This document shows positions 23,448 through 35,700 of a DNA stretch of 64,000 nucleotides, piece after piece. The translations under genes and the position numbers were made by a program. This DNA is from Ciona savignyi (taxonomy: Eukaryota; Chordata; Ascidiacea; Phlebobranchia; Cionidae), in assembly GCA_000149265.1 (NCBI GenBank), contig CH002344.1, positions 720,414 to 784,413 on the forward strand, written 5' to 3'. Under the pieces are notes generated by a model. The model worked only from the letters and a program-made list of their open reading frames with translations. It did not search any database and was not told where the DNA came from. The stretch's first letter is position 1; each line of letters opens with the position of its first letter.

Positions 23448-25095
23448 TCCATTACATTTAAACTCTTGGCAACCACAGACGAAGGATATATTCCCGAGTG
23501 TAGAAAATAATGGTCTCTATCACCCGTGCTTTCAATTGGGTAACGAAATCTAATGTAGTGTTTTTTATATATAGTCGAGGTGTGTTAAAAATAGTATCAA
23601 GCAAAAGCTTAAATAAAAAAACGTAACAGTAATTTAAAATAATTTTTAAATTAGAAATTATTTTTCATATTAAACAATTTCTTTAATATATATTCCAGAC
23701 TTTGATCATTCAAATGACGGTTGTCCGTATGTTAGCCCCCTTGGTTTTCCCGTTCTAGTATATGAAAACAATATGTCTTACTGAACCAGACAAATTAGTG
23801 ACGACACTAGTTCTAATTATGTTTCGCGTATATGATTATAGCCACTAGATGACCAGACCAATTAATGTATTGCAAAGATATCAATCATCTAAATCTGTAG
23901 GGAATCAATGGGTCGAAACTCGTGTGTTTTGTCTGACATGCTCTATCATTTATCTCACTGTAAATCTTACGTCCAGTCAGGTTTTTAAAAACAAAGGATA
24001 ATGACCACATTAATTATGCCGAAATGCAAGCGGTTTTTTAACAAACACTTTACAACGATGCACTCCATCTTTAGCACTTATCTTTGACATTTCTCGCAAC
24101 ATTATGATTCATCTTGTCGCGGTGTGAATGTAAGTGCGTTTCACTTCGCAAAAATGCCTCAGGAGTTCTTGCAGAAACTGAACAAATATATCATATTAAG
24201 AAATATCATATTTCTTGTTTCTGCACTGGTAAGCATAATCGGCTGTATATTGCATTAGACACAATATATTCGAATCCATAATTGTTTTGCTTTAATTAAC
24301 AGGTTATGTGTCTGTGTCGCTTACAAACACCATCAATATTCATTTATATTTAGCATGAACTTGTAGTAAATAAAAGATGTTGGCATGACATTAGTTATTT
24401 GTGCTATAAAAATATTCTTTCTACACATTTAGTCCTTTGGATAAAGTTTTAAACACCATTATTTTAAACGCCGTAATTGCTACACAGTTGGTTGATACTG
24501 TTATGTTTGACCACAAACTCAAAATCTATTTGAGGCGCTAGAACAAAGTGTGTGTCAGTGAATTTTAAGCGAAATGCGTGACGATATTTACAGTAATCTG
24601 TTTTGTGCCCAATGGCAAAATGCCATCAATCAATACTCACACAACAATATTTACGGCGCCTGTACCATCGTAAGCTTGTAGTTTTAAGCGCAGATAAACC
24701 AGCTTATTTATGCTGTTGTAATACACATAAGGCTAAGCACTTAAGAAGTGGTATAATGCGACCATAAGATAATTCATCAACCTCTGACTCACGCAGGCCG
24801 AAATGTGTTTGCGTGTTTGGTTGGAGACTGTCGGTAATTAATCTTTAACGATTCATGAAATATTCCTGTTGTTGAGAAGTTTATTAATGCCGCTACAACA
24901 AGGAATATAAGGCATATACCGAAAAACCTGTATTTCACCCCCATGGCGCTCTATGTTCAACTCTTTCTTAAAAGTGGCGTTCTATTAGAGGTGTCGCTTA
25001 AATAGAGGTTTTACAGTATGTAGCCTAATTTGAACTGTATATATGGCATAGCCAACAATTACATATTGTCTACACATGACAATTGTACACACGAA

Positions 25096-27864
25096 TTAGA
25101 CTGATTGGTTGACACCACAGTTAATGTCATTTGACTTCTTGCGACGAGTTAGTGTTAGGGTTGTAATCGAGGTCCAAAACCGCGATTCAGAGACGGAAAA
25201 TCGCGCTTTTCTTGGATCATTCCGGTTTTCTTTTGTGCAGCACGAGAAGCATATGTTCCCGGCTCTTTTGAGTCCCAACTTCGCCCACAACCGCTGGTAC
25301 ATTGCCGTGTTAGCAGCAGTGAAATCCGCGTTCCTGCCGTTGTAGATGAAGAAATTCCACAAGCTGTTGCACACTAAAATGATGACTGCCACGAATTCAA
25401 AAGAATTGGCGGCTGAAAATGAAAACTGGCTTAAGCGATCGGGTCTCGTTATGTAAATGTCGCTTAGAAAGAACGGCAGAAGAAGCGATATAACTATGGG
25501 CAGCAAACTTAGAGTAAACACCGCCACCATAATACCAAGTGTGCGTGCTAATCGCATTTCCGTGTTTTCGTTCTTCGCATCTTTTTGGCTGGATCTGTGG
25601 GCTATTATATTGCGAGTTGCCTTGCCGTGTTTTCTAGCCAGGTATAAAGTTGTGATCGATGTGCCCCATAATATCGCAAGTGGCAATGCAAAAGTGACGA
25701 TGTAAACGTATAACGAGGACGAACCAGTACTCGCTATAAACACGGACGCTATTAGCCCGTAATTCAAGGACTGAATATAGAACGGCAGAGTTGAGAAAAA
25801 CACGCTTACCAGCCACAAAATTACTGTGCCTCGTATCGCATAAAGCTTAGCTGCGTCTCTGCAATATTTAAGATGTCGTCTGACAACGCTTAACCGGTCA
25901 AAACTTGCCATCAGTAAAGTGTAAACAGACGCGGTGAACGACAAAGTGGTAAAGAACCCTATTGCCCTGATGTAAGGTTCGTCGAAACCAGTTTGCGCCG
26001 CTGGGAAAGCAGAACCAGCGACCTGTGTCGTAGAATCAGTAATATTTGCCTGCCAAGATTGCGATGGGCCAACCACTGACAACTTCCCTTCATTTAACTG
26101 CTTTGACAAGCTAACCGGAAAAGTAGGCAGGACCACCAATCCGACTAGTAGATCAGAAAGGGCAAGCGACATTTTGTAAATTCCTTGACTGTTTCTCAGT
26201 TTCTTGTTTAGCACACTGACAGTCAACACCGAAAGGTTGGCGACGATGATAAAAAAACTAAGGACGCCACAGACGACATAGATAACGATCACATTTGCTC
26301 TGCATCTGCAAAGTTATAAATATTTATGAACGGTCCCTTTTTTATCTATCTAGAAGATAGGATAGGATATTTATCTTTATCCCCGTAAATGGGAAAACCA
26401 AGGGGGTTAACACACGGGCAATCGTAACATCACCTCGCGCCCATCGTCGGGTTACCGTAGCTATTGAAGTGTGCTATATTAAGACATTCCTTTAATTTGG
26501 CAGAACCCATTAATCCGCTGGGTTCAGGTAATGTAAGTTAAGTACCTTGCCCAAGGACACATCCGACTCCGGACTATGTTTTGAATCCGCCATGGTTTCA
26601 TCATAAAAACAGTTTAATAGAATATATACAATTATAAGCATTAAACAATTGGCCACACGATCGTTATTTATTGATTAACAAATGCAAGTCCGACCTGTTA
26701 GTCTGGTGGTTTAATGCGGTGCCTTTCAACCAAAAGGTTGCAGGTTCGAAACTGGTTGCTAACTAGTCGGTTGTATTCTTGGGCAATGCACTTAACGGAC
26801 GTTGCCTGAACCCAGGGAATTAGTGGGTTCTAATAAATTGAAGGAACGTGTTCATCATACGCAACACACTGCAATAGCTCCGGTAACTCGACGGTGGGCG
26901 CGAGGTGATCTGACGATCGCTCGTGTGTTAACCCCCTTGGTTTTCCCAATCACGGGGATAAACATAAATATCCTATCCTATCCTAAGTATTGACCTACAC
27001 AAGTTTTGACCCATTGGCTTGTAAGAAGTAAATACCATATGGGCTTAAACTCGTGTAAGTTACCTGCCGTGACCACTACACACATTAAAAATAATATCGC
27101 TGTACAGGTTACTTACAATGATGACATGCACGTCCACAAAGATATCTCATGATCCTTTGCAGTTTCCCTATCAACGCCACACCAGATAAAGCCACAAAAC
27201 GGCACAGCAACCCTTCTTAGCTCATGGTAATGATCATCGGTAGAACTGTGTTTTCGAACAGACTTATTATATAACGCGACTTGAACGCAGGGCATTTGGA
27301 TTGCACTGTACGTCAAACGCGTATGCCTGAATAAATCAAGAACTTCGGACCACTCTCTTGTTGAATTGGAACGAGCGTTTACGACTTCGTTCAAGGCGTC
27401 TGTGCATCTGTTTTTGAATCGAGTAAAGTTGCAAAAATAATCGTAGACTAGACTTGTAAAGTCGTTAAAGTTGAAAGTTTTGATGACGCATTCTGTAACA
27501 TATTCCGAGCAGTTTTCCCTTTTTAGATCGCTGAGATAGCGGGTAAGTTGCTGTTGATTTACTGGAAGGTACCACTGTCGGTAATATTGTTCCTTGATTT
27601 TGTCACACTTGCTTACGAATGAGACGGCGTCGCCTGCAAAAGACATCATGAAAAATCGAAATCATGAAAAATCGTCAAATATAAAAGACGGGAAAACCTA
27701 AAAAAAATTATTAAGACTATATTGTTTAAATATATTTTTATATTCTCAAAAAAACTTTTCTTACCGCTTCCACTCTCAGAGGTGCTAACGACGCTGCTAA
27801 TTGTTGTTTCATTGCTCAATGATTTGTCTACAACGCAGGCGAAAACTAGAACGAACATCAACAT
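25096..27864 (-). CDS. Orphan rhodopsin-type GPCR with secreted Cys-containing ectodomain
   Basis: Three minus-strand exons, 27864-27765, 27633-27117 and 26305-25096, with matching phases (1, then 2) and GT-AG sites: 608 residues. Exon 1 encodes a signal peptide (MLMFVLVFACVV). Exon 2 encodes a roughly 170-residue extracellular region with about ten cysteines and several N-x-S/T sites, including YFCNFT and NRC. Exon 3 encodes the entire 7TM core: TM1 from about residue 211, NKKLRNS after it, LALSDLLVG in TM2, FDRL at 341-344 as the D/ERY site, and NSLWNFFIYN in TM7. The conserved Cys at the start of TM3 and the ECL2 Cys are both absent, and ECL1 is unusually long (about 45 residues). The tail is basic and Ser/Thr-rich. 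I cannot name the family or ligand. Confidence 0.82.
26356..26577 (-). mobile_element. tRNA-derived SINE, head-truncated
   Basis: Reverse copy from 'gataggataggatatttat' to 'acacatccgactccggac'. Its tail begins about 50 bases upstream of the orphan GPCR 7TM exon, inside intron 2. Confidence 0.83.
26692..26986 (+). mobile_element. tRNA-derived SINE, full-length type copy
   Basis: One of the cleanest copies. The head has an A-box-like 'ttagtctggtggtttaatg' and a B-box-like 'ggttgcaggttcgaaactg'; the body runs through 'caatagctccggtaactcg' to the tail 'atcctatcctatccta'. It faces the reverse copy at 26356 within the same intron, forming an inverted pair. Confidence 0.9.
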
Positions 27865-28870
27865 ATTTCTAGGCTCGTTTTCAAATTTAAAAATCTTAAC
27901 ATGTCTGCAAGTACATAATATTCATTAATCTCACTCTTGAAGAGAATTCGGGATATACAACGTTAAAAACTACAATGTATGCTTAAATTACCTAGTTACT
28001 TATCAACGAGGCTAAATATATAGGTTTGTATACATTACAAACTTAGGTCATGCGATTTTAACGCCCTGAATGCGCAAATGCCTTACGGCAAGTAGAAGGA
28101 AAGAATGGTACGAATAATCACATGCTGCAGGGTTGGAAACTCCAAATAAAATTGTGCAAACATCATGATATTACACGATATTACACTTGAGTGATATCAT
28201 AGGTTAAGGGCTTTTAAAACCGAATTGTGAACGTTTTGCAACTATAATTTAGTGTTTTTTAAAGTTCCGTATAAAATTGTATATGCTTGATTCAAAATGT
28301 GTCTTTAAGACATCGAGATATTAGTAGGCTATAAGTTAATAATATGCTGTTTATGCCAATTCACGTGTACAAAAGCTTAGCGTTTGCTTAGATGCTACTA
28401 CTATTAACGTTTTATAAATACGGCGGGTCTATACTTATGCCAAAGACTGAGACATTAAATCGCAGAGTACATTATAAATACACACTATAAGTAGGCCACA
28501 CCGTCCAAATTTCTTACCTTTTTATTTTTTTTAAAAAACTGACCGTAAAATGGACATGACAAGCAAGCGCCTGGCTTCCAATGCCAATCAATTCAACCAT
28601 ACACATGGCCTGATATCAAACGAATGGGAAGAACGGTCTTACCTTATAAAATTGTATTAATTAAAAAATGGTTGTACTAAGATAAATTGACATATGAGGT
28701 ACTATTTATATAATAATCTATATTTTTGGTCGTGAATTAGCAAAATGTTTATCAGATTTAGATAGATGAACATTTTGTTTTATGGCGATCATGCTTTACA
28801 GCGGATTTAGGTCAATCGACTTTGGTTGGTAAACTTTGAAAAAATTGGTAAACCTGATTTTGCAACAGCG

Positions 28871-29065
28871 AGGGGAAACACTAAAAGGAGGGAAGGAGGA
28901 TAACTGTTTACTTAAACTATGGAAACTATTTTAACCCTGCCCCAAACACTAATCTCAATCCCAGAACTCCAACTCCATGTTTAACACCAATTCTAATGTC
29001 ATAATCTTCATTTTAGTGTGAAGTTTCCCTCCTTCCCGCTTTCCCCTCTCCTTTTAGTTTTCCCC
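28871..29065. mobile_element. MITE with GGGGAAAACTAAAAGG-type ends, best-preserved copy
   Basis: Left end 'aggggaaacactaaaaggag' is the inverted match of right end 'ctccttttagttttcccc' with one inserted base. The inner arms 'ggataactg' and 'tgaagtttccctcc' and the shared core 'aaacactaatctcaatccca' complete the family structure. No open reading frame. Confidence 0.82.
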
Positions 29066-30239
29066 ACTGCGAGTGATTTCATCACGATTCCTTGATGTGT
29101 TTTCTTATACCTGTTCTCTAAAGGTTATCTGCAGCTATGCATAAATTTCAATAAATTTTCCTAATATCAGTCAAGGTTTATAATTTTTATTTCGGGGTTC
29201 ATCGGCGCTGTTAACACTTCAATTGCTGTCTATCTAAAGCGTAAAACATATCAGGCTCTCAGTCTGGGACTCAAACACTCTCGTTGTTGGTGATACCAGA
29301 CACGCCCAATATCTAGTTTCGCGTAACGAAAACAATATTTTTTATTCCAGCCAACTTAAACGTCTTCCGCTATAAATGTTAACTTTAGTAGCTTGGACTC
29401 TATAGTGGTGTATCGAGCCTGGAGACCAGTTTGTTGTGACTTGTTTCACACGCCTTTTATACACTTTTAACAACACCTTTTTTGTACACTTTCGATAAAC
29501 CGTTTTAATACTTTGTTATTTGTTCATTTTTATTTCTTTGCACCTTCGGCTCGTTATTTATATATATCTTTTTTTACACTCACGCTTTTATTATCTCTTG
29601 GGGTAATCAATAATAAGGCTTTGTAGCGAATAAGTGTAATTAACCATACTGATTAAATTCTTATCTTTACATAAATGGAATAACATATTAAATAAATAAA
29701 CTATCCCCACTCTGAATTATATGCAATCTATTGATATCAAATACCACGCCCTAATGCTCTGTTGCAAATCCGAAACATCGTGGCTATCCAGTAAACAGCC
29801 CGGAAATCTTGTCACGATTTGTGTCGGTTAAGGATAAACAACTTTAATGCCACTATGTATAATTTATACGCTCGCCATGCTAAATCGTGTCAAAGTACAG
29901 TGTGTATTTAAAACCGTTCAAACACTGTCAATCTAATAAAAGAGGCTTTCGAGATTACTTTGCATATTTTCCTGCAACTAGTAACAATGAAGTACATCTT
30001 ATTTTATTTTTAACATGTCACTGTTGACTGTTAGTGTGTTGACCAATATTTCGAGGAAGAGTAAAGAAATTAACGAAATGCCACTGGCTTTAATACCCTT
30101 TCTGTTATGTTCACGAGTTTGTTCTCCTTTAGGGAAAAAATGGAAACTGGTAGTATTAATTTACCAACGCCCTGTGTTTCTAACGTTTTAAGCAATTAAA
30201 CCAGTAGTGGGAAGTCCAAGACCTTTAAATCCATACATA

Positions 30240-30470
30240 TGTGCAATATTTATGTTAATCCCCGTAAACGAGGAACACAAAAATCGTTATATAAGCAATC
30301 GAGGCATTACCGCGTCGCCACCAAAGTTATTTCAGTATATGGTATATGTTTGAGGCGTTTTTACTGTCTTAGTTAAATCCACTGGATTAGGGCGATGTCC
30401 GATAAATCTGTGTCCAAGAAGGCAACCGACTTGTCAGCTCTTGGTTTTGATTCAAAGTTTTTTTCTAAAA
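30240..30470 (-). mobile_element. Old SINE relic
   Basis: Degraded reverse copy, recognisable by 'tttatgttaatccccgta', 'atccactggattagggcga' and 'ggcaaccgacttgtcagct' in the family order. Many substitutions show it is much older than its neighbours. Confidence 0.6.
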
Positions 30471-32766
30471 ATCGAAGCTCAAACAGACTGGTGGACATAG
30501 TTTGAGCTGAGGCAACCCATTTGGTAAATCAGTTTATCCGGTACTATTTCAGCTAGCCTGACAACTACTAAATGCAAACTGCTTGTAGATGTTAACCTGT
30601 TAACCCTTTCGATAACTCAATTTTATCCTGTTAACTCTCTCGCTTGTATAACCGTTTGACAACCAAACCTAAAGCGTTGGTAATAGTGTATTAGATTTAC
30701 CAATGATAAACATACGTATTCTATCCTATGCTAATCGATGTAATATTAGGAGTGTTTTTTTCGTTTAACGACTGTATTTTTAACGTGGTAACAAAAAATA
30801 AACTAAAGTAAATTATTGCATGTGTCCGATTTTTGTTCTTAAAACCCCTTGACAGGGCTGTTGTAACCGTTCGAAATCACCAAGATTGAGGTATTATACT
30901 TAAATAAATCTATAAGATTTGTTAGGTTCTAATTAACTGTTTGGCCTTTTACTTTATAGCAATCCTTAAGCCCTGCTTAAAAATCCAAACTTTATTTAAG
31001 TGTGCATACTTTTAGATCATTTACCTAAGATGTTATAAGGCTACTTATCTTTTTTACTCATCGGTGAAAATTTTGCCAGTATATTTTTAATAAACGTATC
31101 CGTAAATATCGTCGAAAAAGTTCTGTTTAAAAATACATTAACAACGTTATAGTTTTAATTATGGATATCAAAGGGAACAAATTTTAATTTTACTCTTATT
31201 TTCGACGTATTCCAATTTTTAGAAGTCCTAAATTGCATCCCCATGCAAATTTTCAGCATTTGTTGGGTTATCGCGTGTAAATGAGATAACAAGATAAGTA
31301 AATATAAAATTTAATTATAAATAAAAAGATGTCTATGCCCCAAACTTATCCTTAACACTTTTCCGGGAAATCTTCATTTATTAAATTCTAGTGAAACTAG
31401 TTATCCCCGGAAAATCCCCCAAAACATGAATAGGCCTAACCATTTATAAATACAATCTTATTACGCGTATAAATAAGATGCGAGAGAACAACCCGAGAGA
31501 CCCAAGAATATAAGCACGTCTGCCGATTTGCGAATGTTCGACACCAGTTTTTGTATAAAAGGCGACACGTGGTGACAGTCTCTAGTTACCGTTTACAATG
31601 CCTACCCTATAGTTTCCTAGTTAAAAAAAAATAGTTTTCTAGTTAATCATTGTAAGTGATGAAGTGTTGTGCTGAAAATATAGTGTGTTTGTCTTCGCAC
31701 CAGCGGACAGTGACTTAACGCTAAGGACTAATCGTTAATAGATTCATATACTGACCATAGGTAACTTTGCCGTTCAGTCGAAAGATGGTAAATTCGAAGC
31801 TAGGCGCTAGCTAGTCGGTCGTGTCTTCTGTAATTCCCTTAACGCAATGGGTTAATGGCTAGAACCAAAACAAAGAACCGACTTAATTATACACAACACA
31901 CTGTCCGCGGATCAGTTGGACGTCCGCACTATAGCCGCAATTATTTAACTTCTTTTTTCCGTTTAATTTTTGTGTTGCATTGTTTTATACATCAAACTAA
32001 TATGAAGAATATGGCGCTAGTGCTAAGGGTGAAGTTAAAGTTACACTTAGTTCTGTGAATGATTAGTGTTTGCAGTGAGGTTAAAATTAGTTTAAGTGAG
32101 TTGTTCCCTCTTCTTCTATACCACCTTCCTCGTTTTGGTGTTGCCCGTTCCCATCAACACATTTGCATTTTGTAGGAGATTTATGATGGGCCAACCAATG
32201 ATCTTTTTATAACCATTGGGCCAACGTACTGTTTACAGGCCATGTTGATTTAACCAAGAAAAAACGGTTACTAGGCAATGATGGATGTAAATATTTGTGT
32301 ATGTGCAAATGATTTATTTATTAGTTTGCGGACTGTACATTATAGGCGTTTAATCGGTGTTTAAAACGTGATTAGATTGGAAATACCCCTGCGACAGACG
32401 AACAAACACAAGTTAATATTTTACATCATTATCCCGCATACAAAAATACGGCTGTATAGGCCTATATAGTTGATGAAAGAATATGTGGCCAATAAAAGAC
32501 TTTGGTGTAGTGTGCAACAGTTAGTTAAAAGGAAGGTAGCATTGGAATTAAAAGATTGAAAAGGAAGATAAAAGTTATATTTGTTGCATATACTAAATGT
32601 AAACATAACCGTTCTCTAAATTTATTTAAAATGATAAAGAAGGCCTACATTGTAATATATATGAGATATATATATCTTAATAAACTAAGTTTGGCTTTAT
32701 ATTTCCTTCTGAGGAAAAGAAGAACTGTTGCAGGTAAAGGTTAATAGATTCGCATAATTTCTAAAA

Positions 32767-35700
32767 ATGCCTCGAGATCCTAAATCTGTTTGTAATGTTG
32801 GGCAACCTGTGGCGAATTTCACGCGGACCGAAACGTTTCAGAAGGTGCGAGGAGTTGCAAGCGCGCACAACAACTCAAATGCCATTCTACATTGCTATGG
32901 CTTCCCGGGGACAGGAAAATCACAAATCATGAGGATGCTTGCAAAAGAATTTCCATTCAGACCTTCAAATGTTAATGTGAAGTGGCATATTGAGTGTGTT
33001 AATGAGCAGAGTATCATAGCTTCGTTTAAGAACCTTGTTGGGCAGTTACACAGCAATTGCCTAACGCCTTTGGACGCCCAGCTTGATACCGTAAGTAGCG
33101 ACATTGATGATAATCGATCAGCTTCGTTTATGAAGCTACTCACGTCTCTCAAAAGGCCTGTCCTGATTGTTATCGAAGACATTATTAAGAAAAACTTAAA
33201 ACAAAGTGATCTAGAGTTTGTCCGGGACTTTCACCGGTGCTTGGCATCCTCTGGTACCTGTAGCGATTCTCCGATTCATCTGTACATTGCGTCCCGTTCA
33301 CAGAACTCTATTTTCCAACAGGATGAAGCATCGCAATTTTTTTGTGGACAAGAAGGTATCTATAAGGACTTTAATGTCACTGGATTTACACAAAACGAAG
33401 CTGTAGATTACCTGTTCTCTGACAGCACGCTCGAACGGTGCGAATCATCGGCTATACAAATCTTCAACAGGTTTAGTGGATCGCCGCTTGGCTTACGTGC
33501 TGCTAAAGCATATTGTAAGGAGGCTATTATAACGTATCACGAATACATGAGCACACTGGAAAACGACGAACTGGCAGTCCAAATAGATGAAGCTGAACTA
33601 ATAACACTCGATTTCGGTACTGGAACTACTGTTCAACACATCTTCCATGCAATTACCATGCCGTTCATACCAGAATCTGCTAACGACGTTAAAGCACTGC
33701 AGCGGTGGAAGGTGCTGACTTGTCTTTCCTACCTGCACTTTTCCGACGTTCCACGATTTTTGATCGAACGATTCTGTCAGTACTTTCGACGCATTGAAGT
33801 AAGAAATGCAACGAATAAGAATAAAACTGACGCGGGCTTCATCATCTCAAAGTTAAAAAGCAACGAACTGTGCGTCGTAGAAGGAAATGACGTCTCCTTT
33901 CATGAAGTAGCTCTCCACGCATTCCGCGTTATCAAAAAGCTAAATTGGAATTCCGATTTTAACCCACTCATCTGTGCTGTTGAGGTGCTGGCCTCCGCCA
34001 CCTCAAAGGTAAGGAGGAATGAAAAATACACAGCCCAAACCATGAAACTTGTTCGCCATCTTCATTATCTACTTCAACACGTAGAACGCGAAAGAGCCCA
34101 GCTCCCAACTGATGTAATGTTTAAACTTCTTCTCGTTCATGTCCACGAAGTCTTTGGCGCCATTGCTTGCACTAAATCGCTCGGGTATAAGGAAGCTTGT
34201 GAGAAACGCTTGAAAGTGGCGTTTGAAATAATCTTAGTGGAAATCGGTGAAGCTGATACTGAATTTCAGGATTTTGTTCGCAAGGTTCGACACCACGAGA
34301 CAAGTCAGCTGGCAGAGAGATTAACTGAATCGTGCTTTACCGCTGGGCAGGTGCTGGAGCAAGGTTTTATTGACAGGTACTTAAGCAAGGTGCTTGTTTT
34401 ACGTCATACCAGCAAGGACTTTCAGTTTCTTCAGAGAGAATGTCTTCCAGAAAAAAAGTCTGATTTTGAAAAACTAAAAGCAAAATTAGAGAAGAATCCT
34501 GAAATTTCAGTCGACGTTATTCAAACTCTGAGAGCATGTGGTGTCTTTATGAGTGATGCGGATTTTTTAAACATTGTGTTCACTGAACGATTGGCTTCCA
34601 CCCTTCAGTACTTAGCTGAGCTGGTAACTAAAAACAACCCGACACCTACACTTCTTCGAGAGAGGCTTTGGATGTCCCAGTTATCACACGAGATATCATT
34701 AAAGTGTCGCGAACGGTTTGGTACCGGTATTCTGTTCGAGCATTTATCACGAATACGTGGAACTGTTCCAATCATTCTACTTTTAAGTAAAAGAGAAGAA
34801 GGCCTTGAAAATGACCATCTTAACTTCGCAAAGGAAATGTGTGAACGAGCGATTGAGCACTCCATAGGACCGTCTTATCCGCTGTATGTACAAGGAGTAC
34901 TAAAGGAGGTCGGCGGTGGTGTTTATCAAACCATGACCATCAAGATGCAACTGCTAAGAGTTTACACAAGGATTGTCAGAGGTAATGATCTTACGACTGC
35001 ATGGTTGCTTATTTTAGATAGCAGCTAAAAACCAGCTTTTGACTTAACAGAGTTAAATTGAGATATAAAACAGCATATATATTCATACATAACAGACAGA
35101 TAGTATTAGCCCCTGATTTTTTCCTTGTATACATGTATCCGGCCTGTTAGTTTAATTCATCTACATATGATGAATTAATGCTCACACTGATTGAACGTTT
35201 TAATTTCATACAACACACTACAAAGGATCCGGTAACCTACGGTGGGTGTGTAGCATTTCGTATAGTATATATTTGTTTGAATTTATGTCTAAAATATTTT
35301 GTGTTTTAACGTCGTTTTTTTGGCGTTTCAAGTTTACCGAATCTCACGTGTTATTACTCGCTACGTAATTATCACCTTGTACGGGCCTTTGTTTTTTTGC
35401 CGTTTTAATCGTTAACATAGTTTTTTCACCTAATTCCCCTCAGTTAGTCAAACGTGCAGATGTGAAACGTCTCGCACGTAAACTTTTCGCACCTTGTAAA
35501 TTCCCTATATATTCTGGAAATTTAAATAACCTAAAATTTTAACCTACAATGACGTACTTCAGACCAGATAACTTGCGTTATGTTATGTAACGTACTTAGT
35601 AACTCGCTTCGCGAATAAACCGCATATTTAATGAGACGCAAAATACAACTACAGTGAATCAAGAGTTATAGACTTCGAGTTTGAGATTAAGACAGTACAA

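Larger units (their letters stand above)
21131..25095. other. Intergenic region between makorin and the orphan GPCR
   Basis: About 4 kb between the 3' ends of two convergent genes. It holds a SINE fragment (21235-21351), a SINE lacking its head (23222-23447) and a 10-bp perfect hairpin (22263-22291). No exon with splice support or conserved protein was seen. Confidence 0.55.
27865..32766. other. Divergent intergenic region upstream of orphan GPCR and STAND genes
   Basis: Nearly 5 kb between the start codons of two divergent genes. It contains a well-preserved MITE (28871-29065), old SINE relics near 30240-30470 and 31770-31910, and a fragment of the SINE-like repeat at about 30750-30820. I see no exon with splice or homology support. 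Confidence 0.55.

Noticed and set aside
26692..26770. tRNA gene suggested by A-box and B-box sequences
   Set aside because: It is the head of the SINE family, followed by the SINE body and tail; the cloverleaf is not intact. The same applies to the heads at 5891, 42195, 46410, 51238 and 62025.
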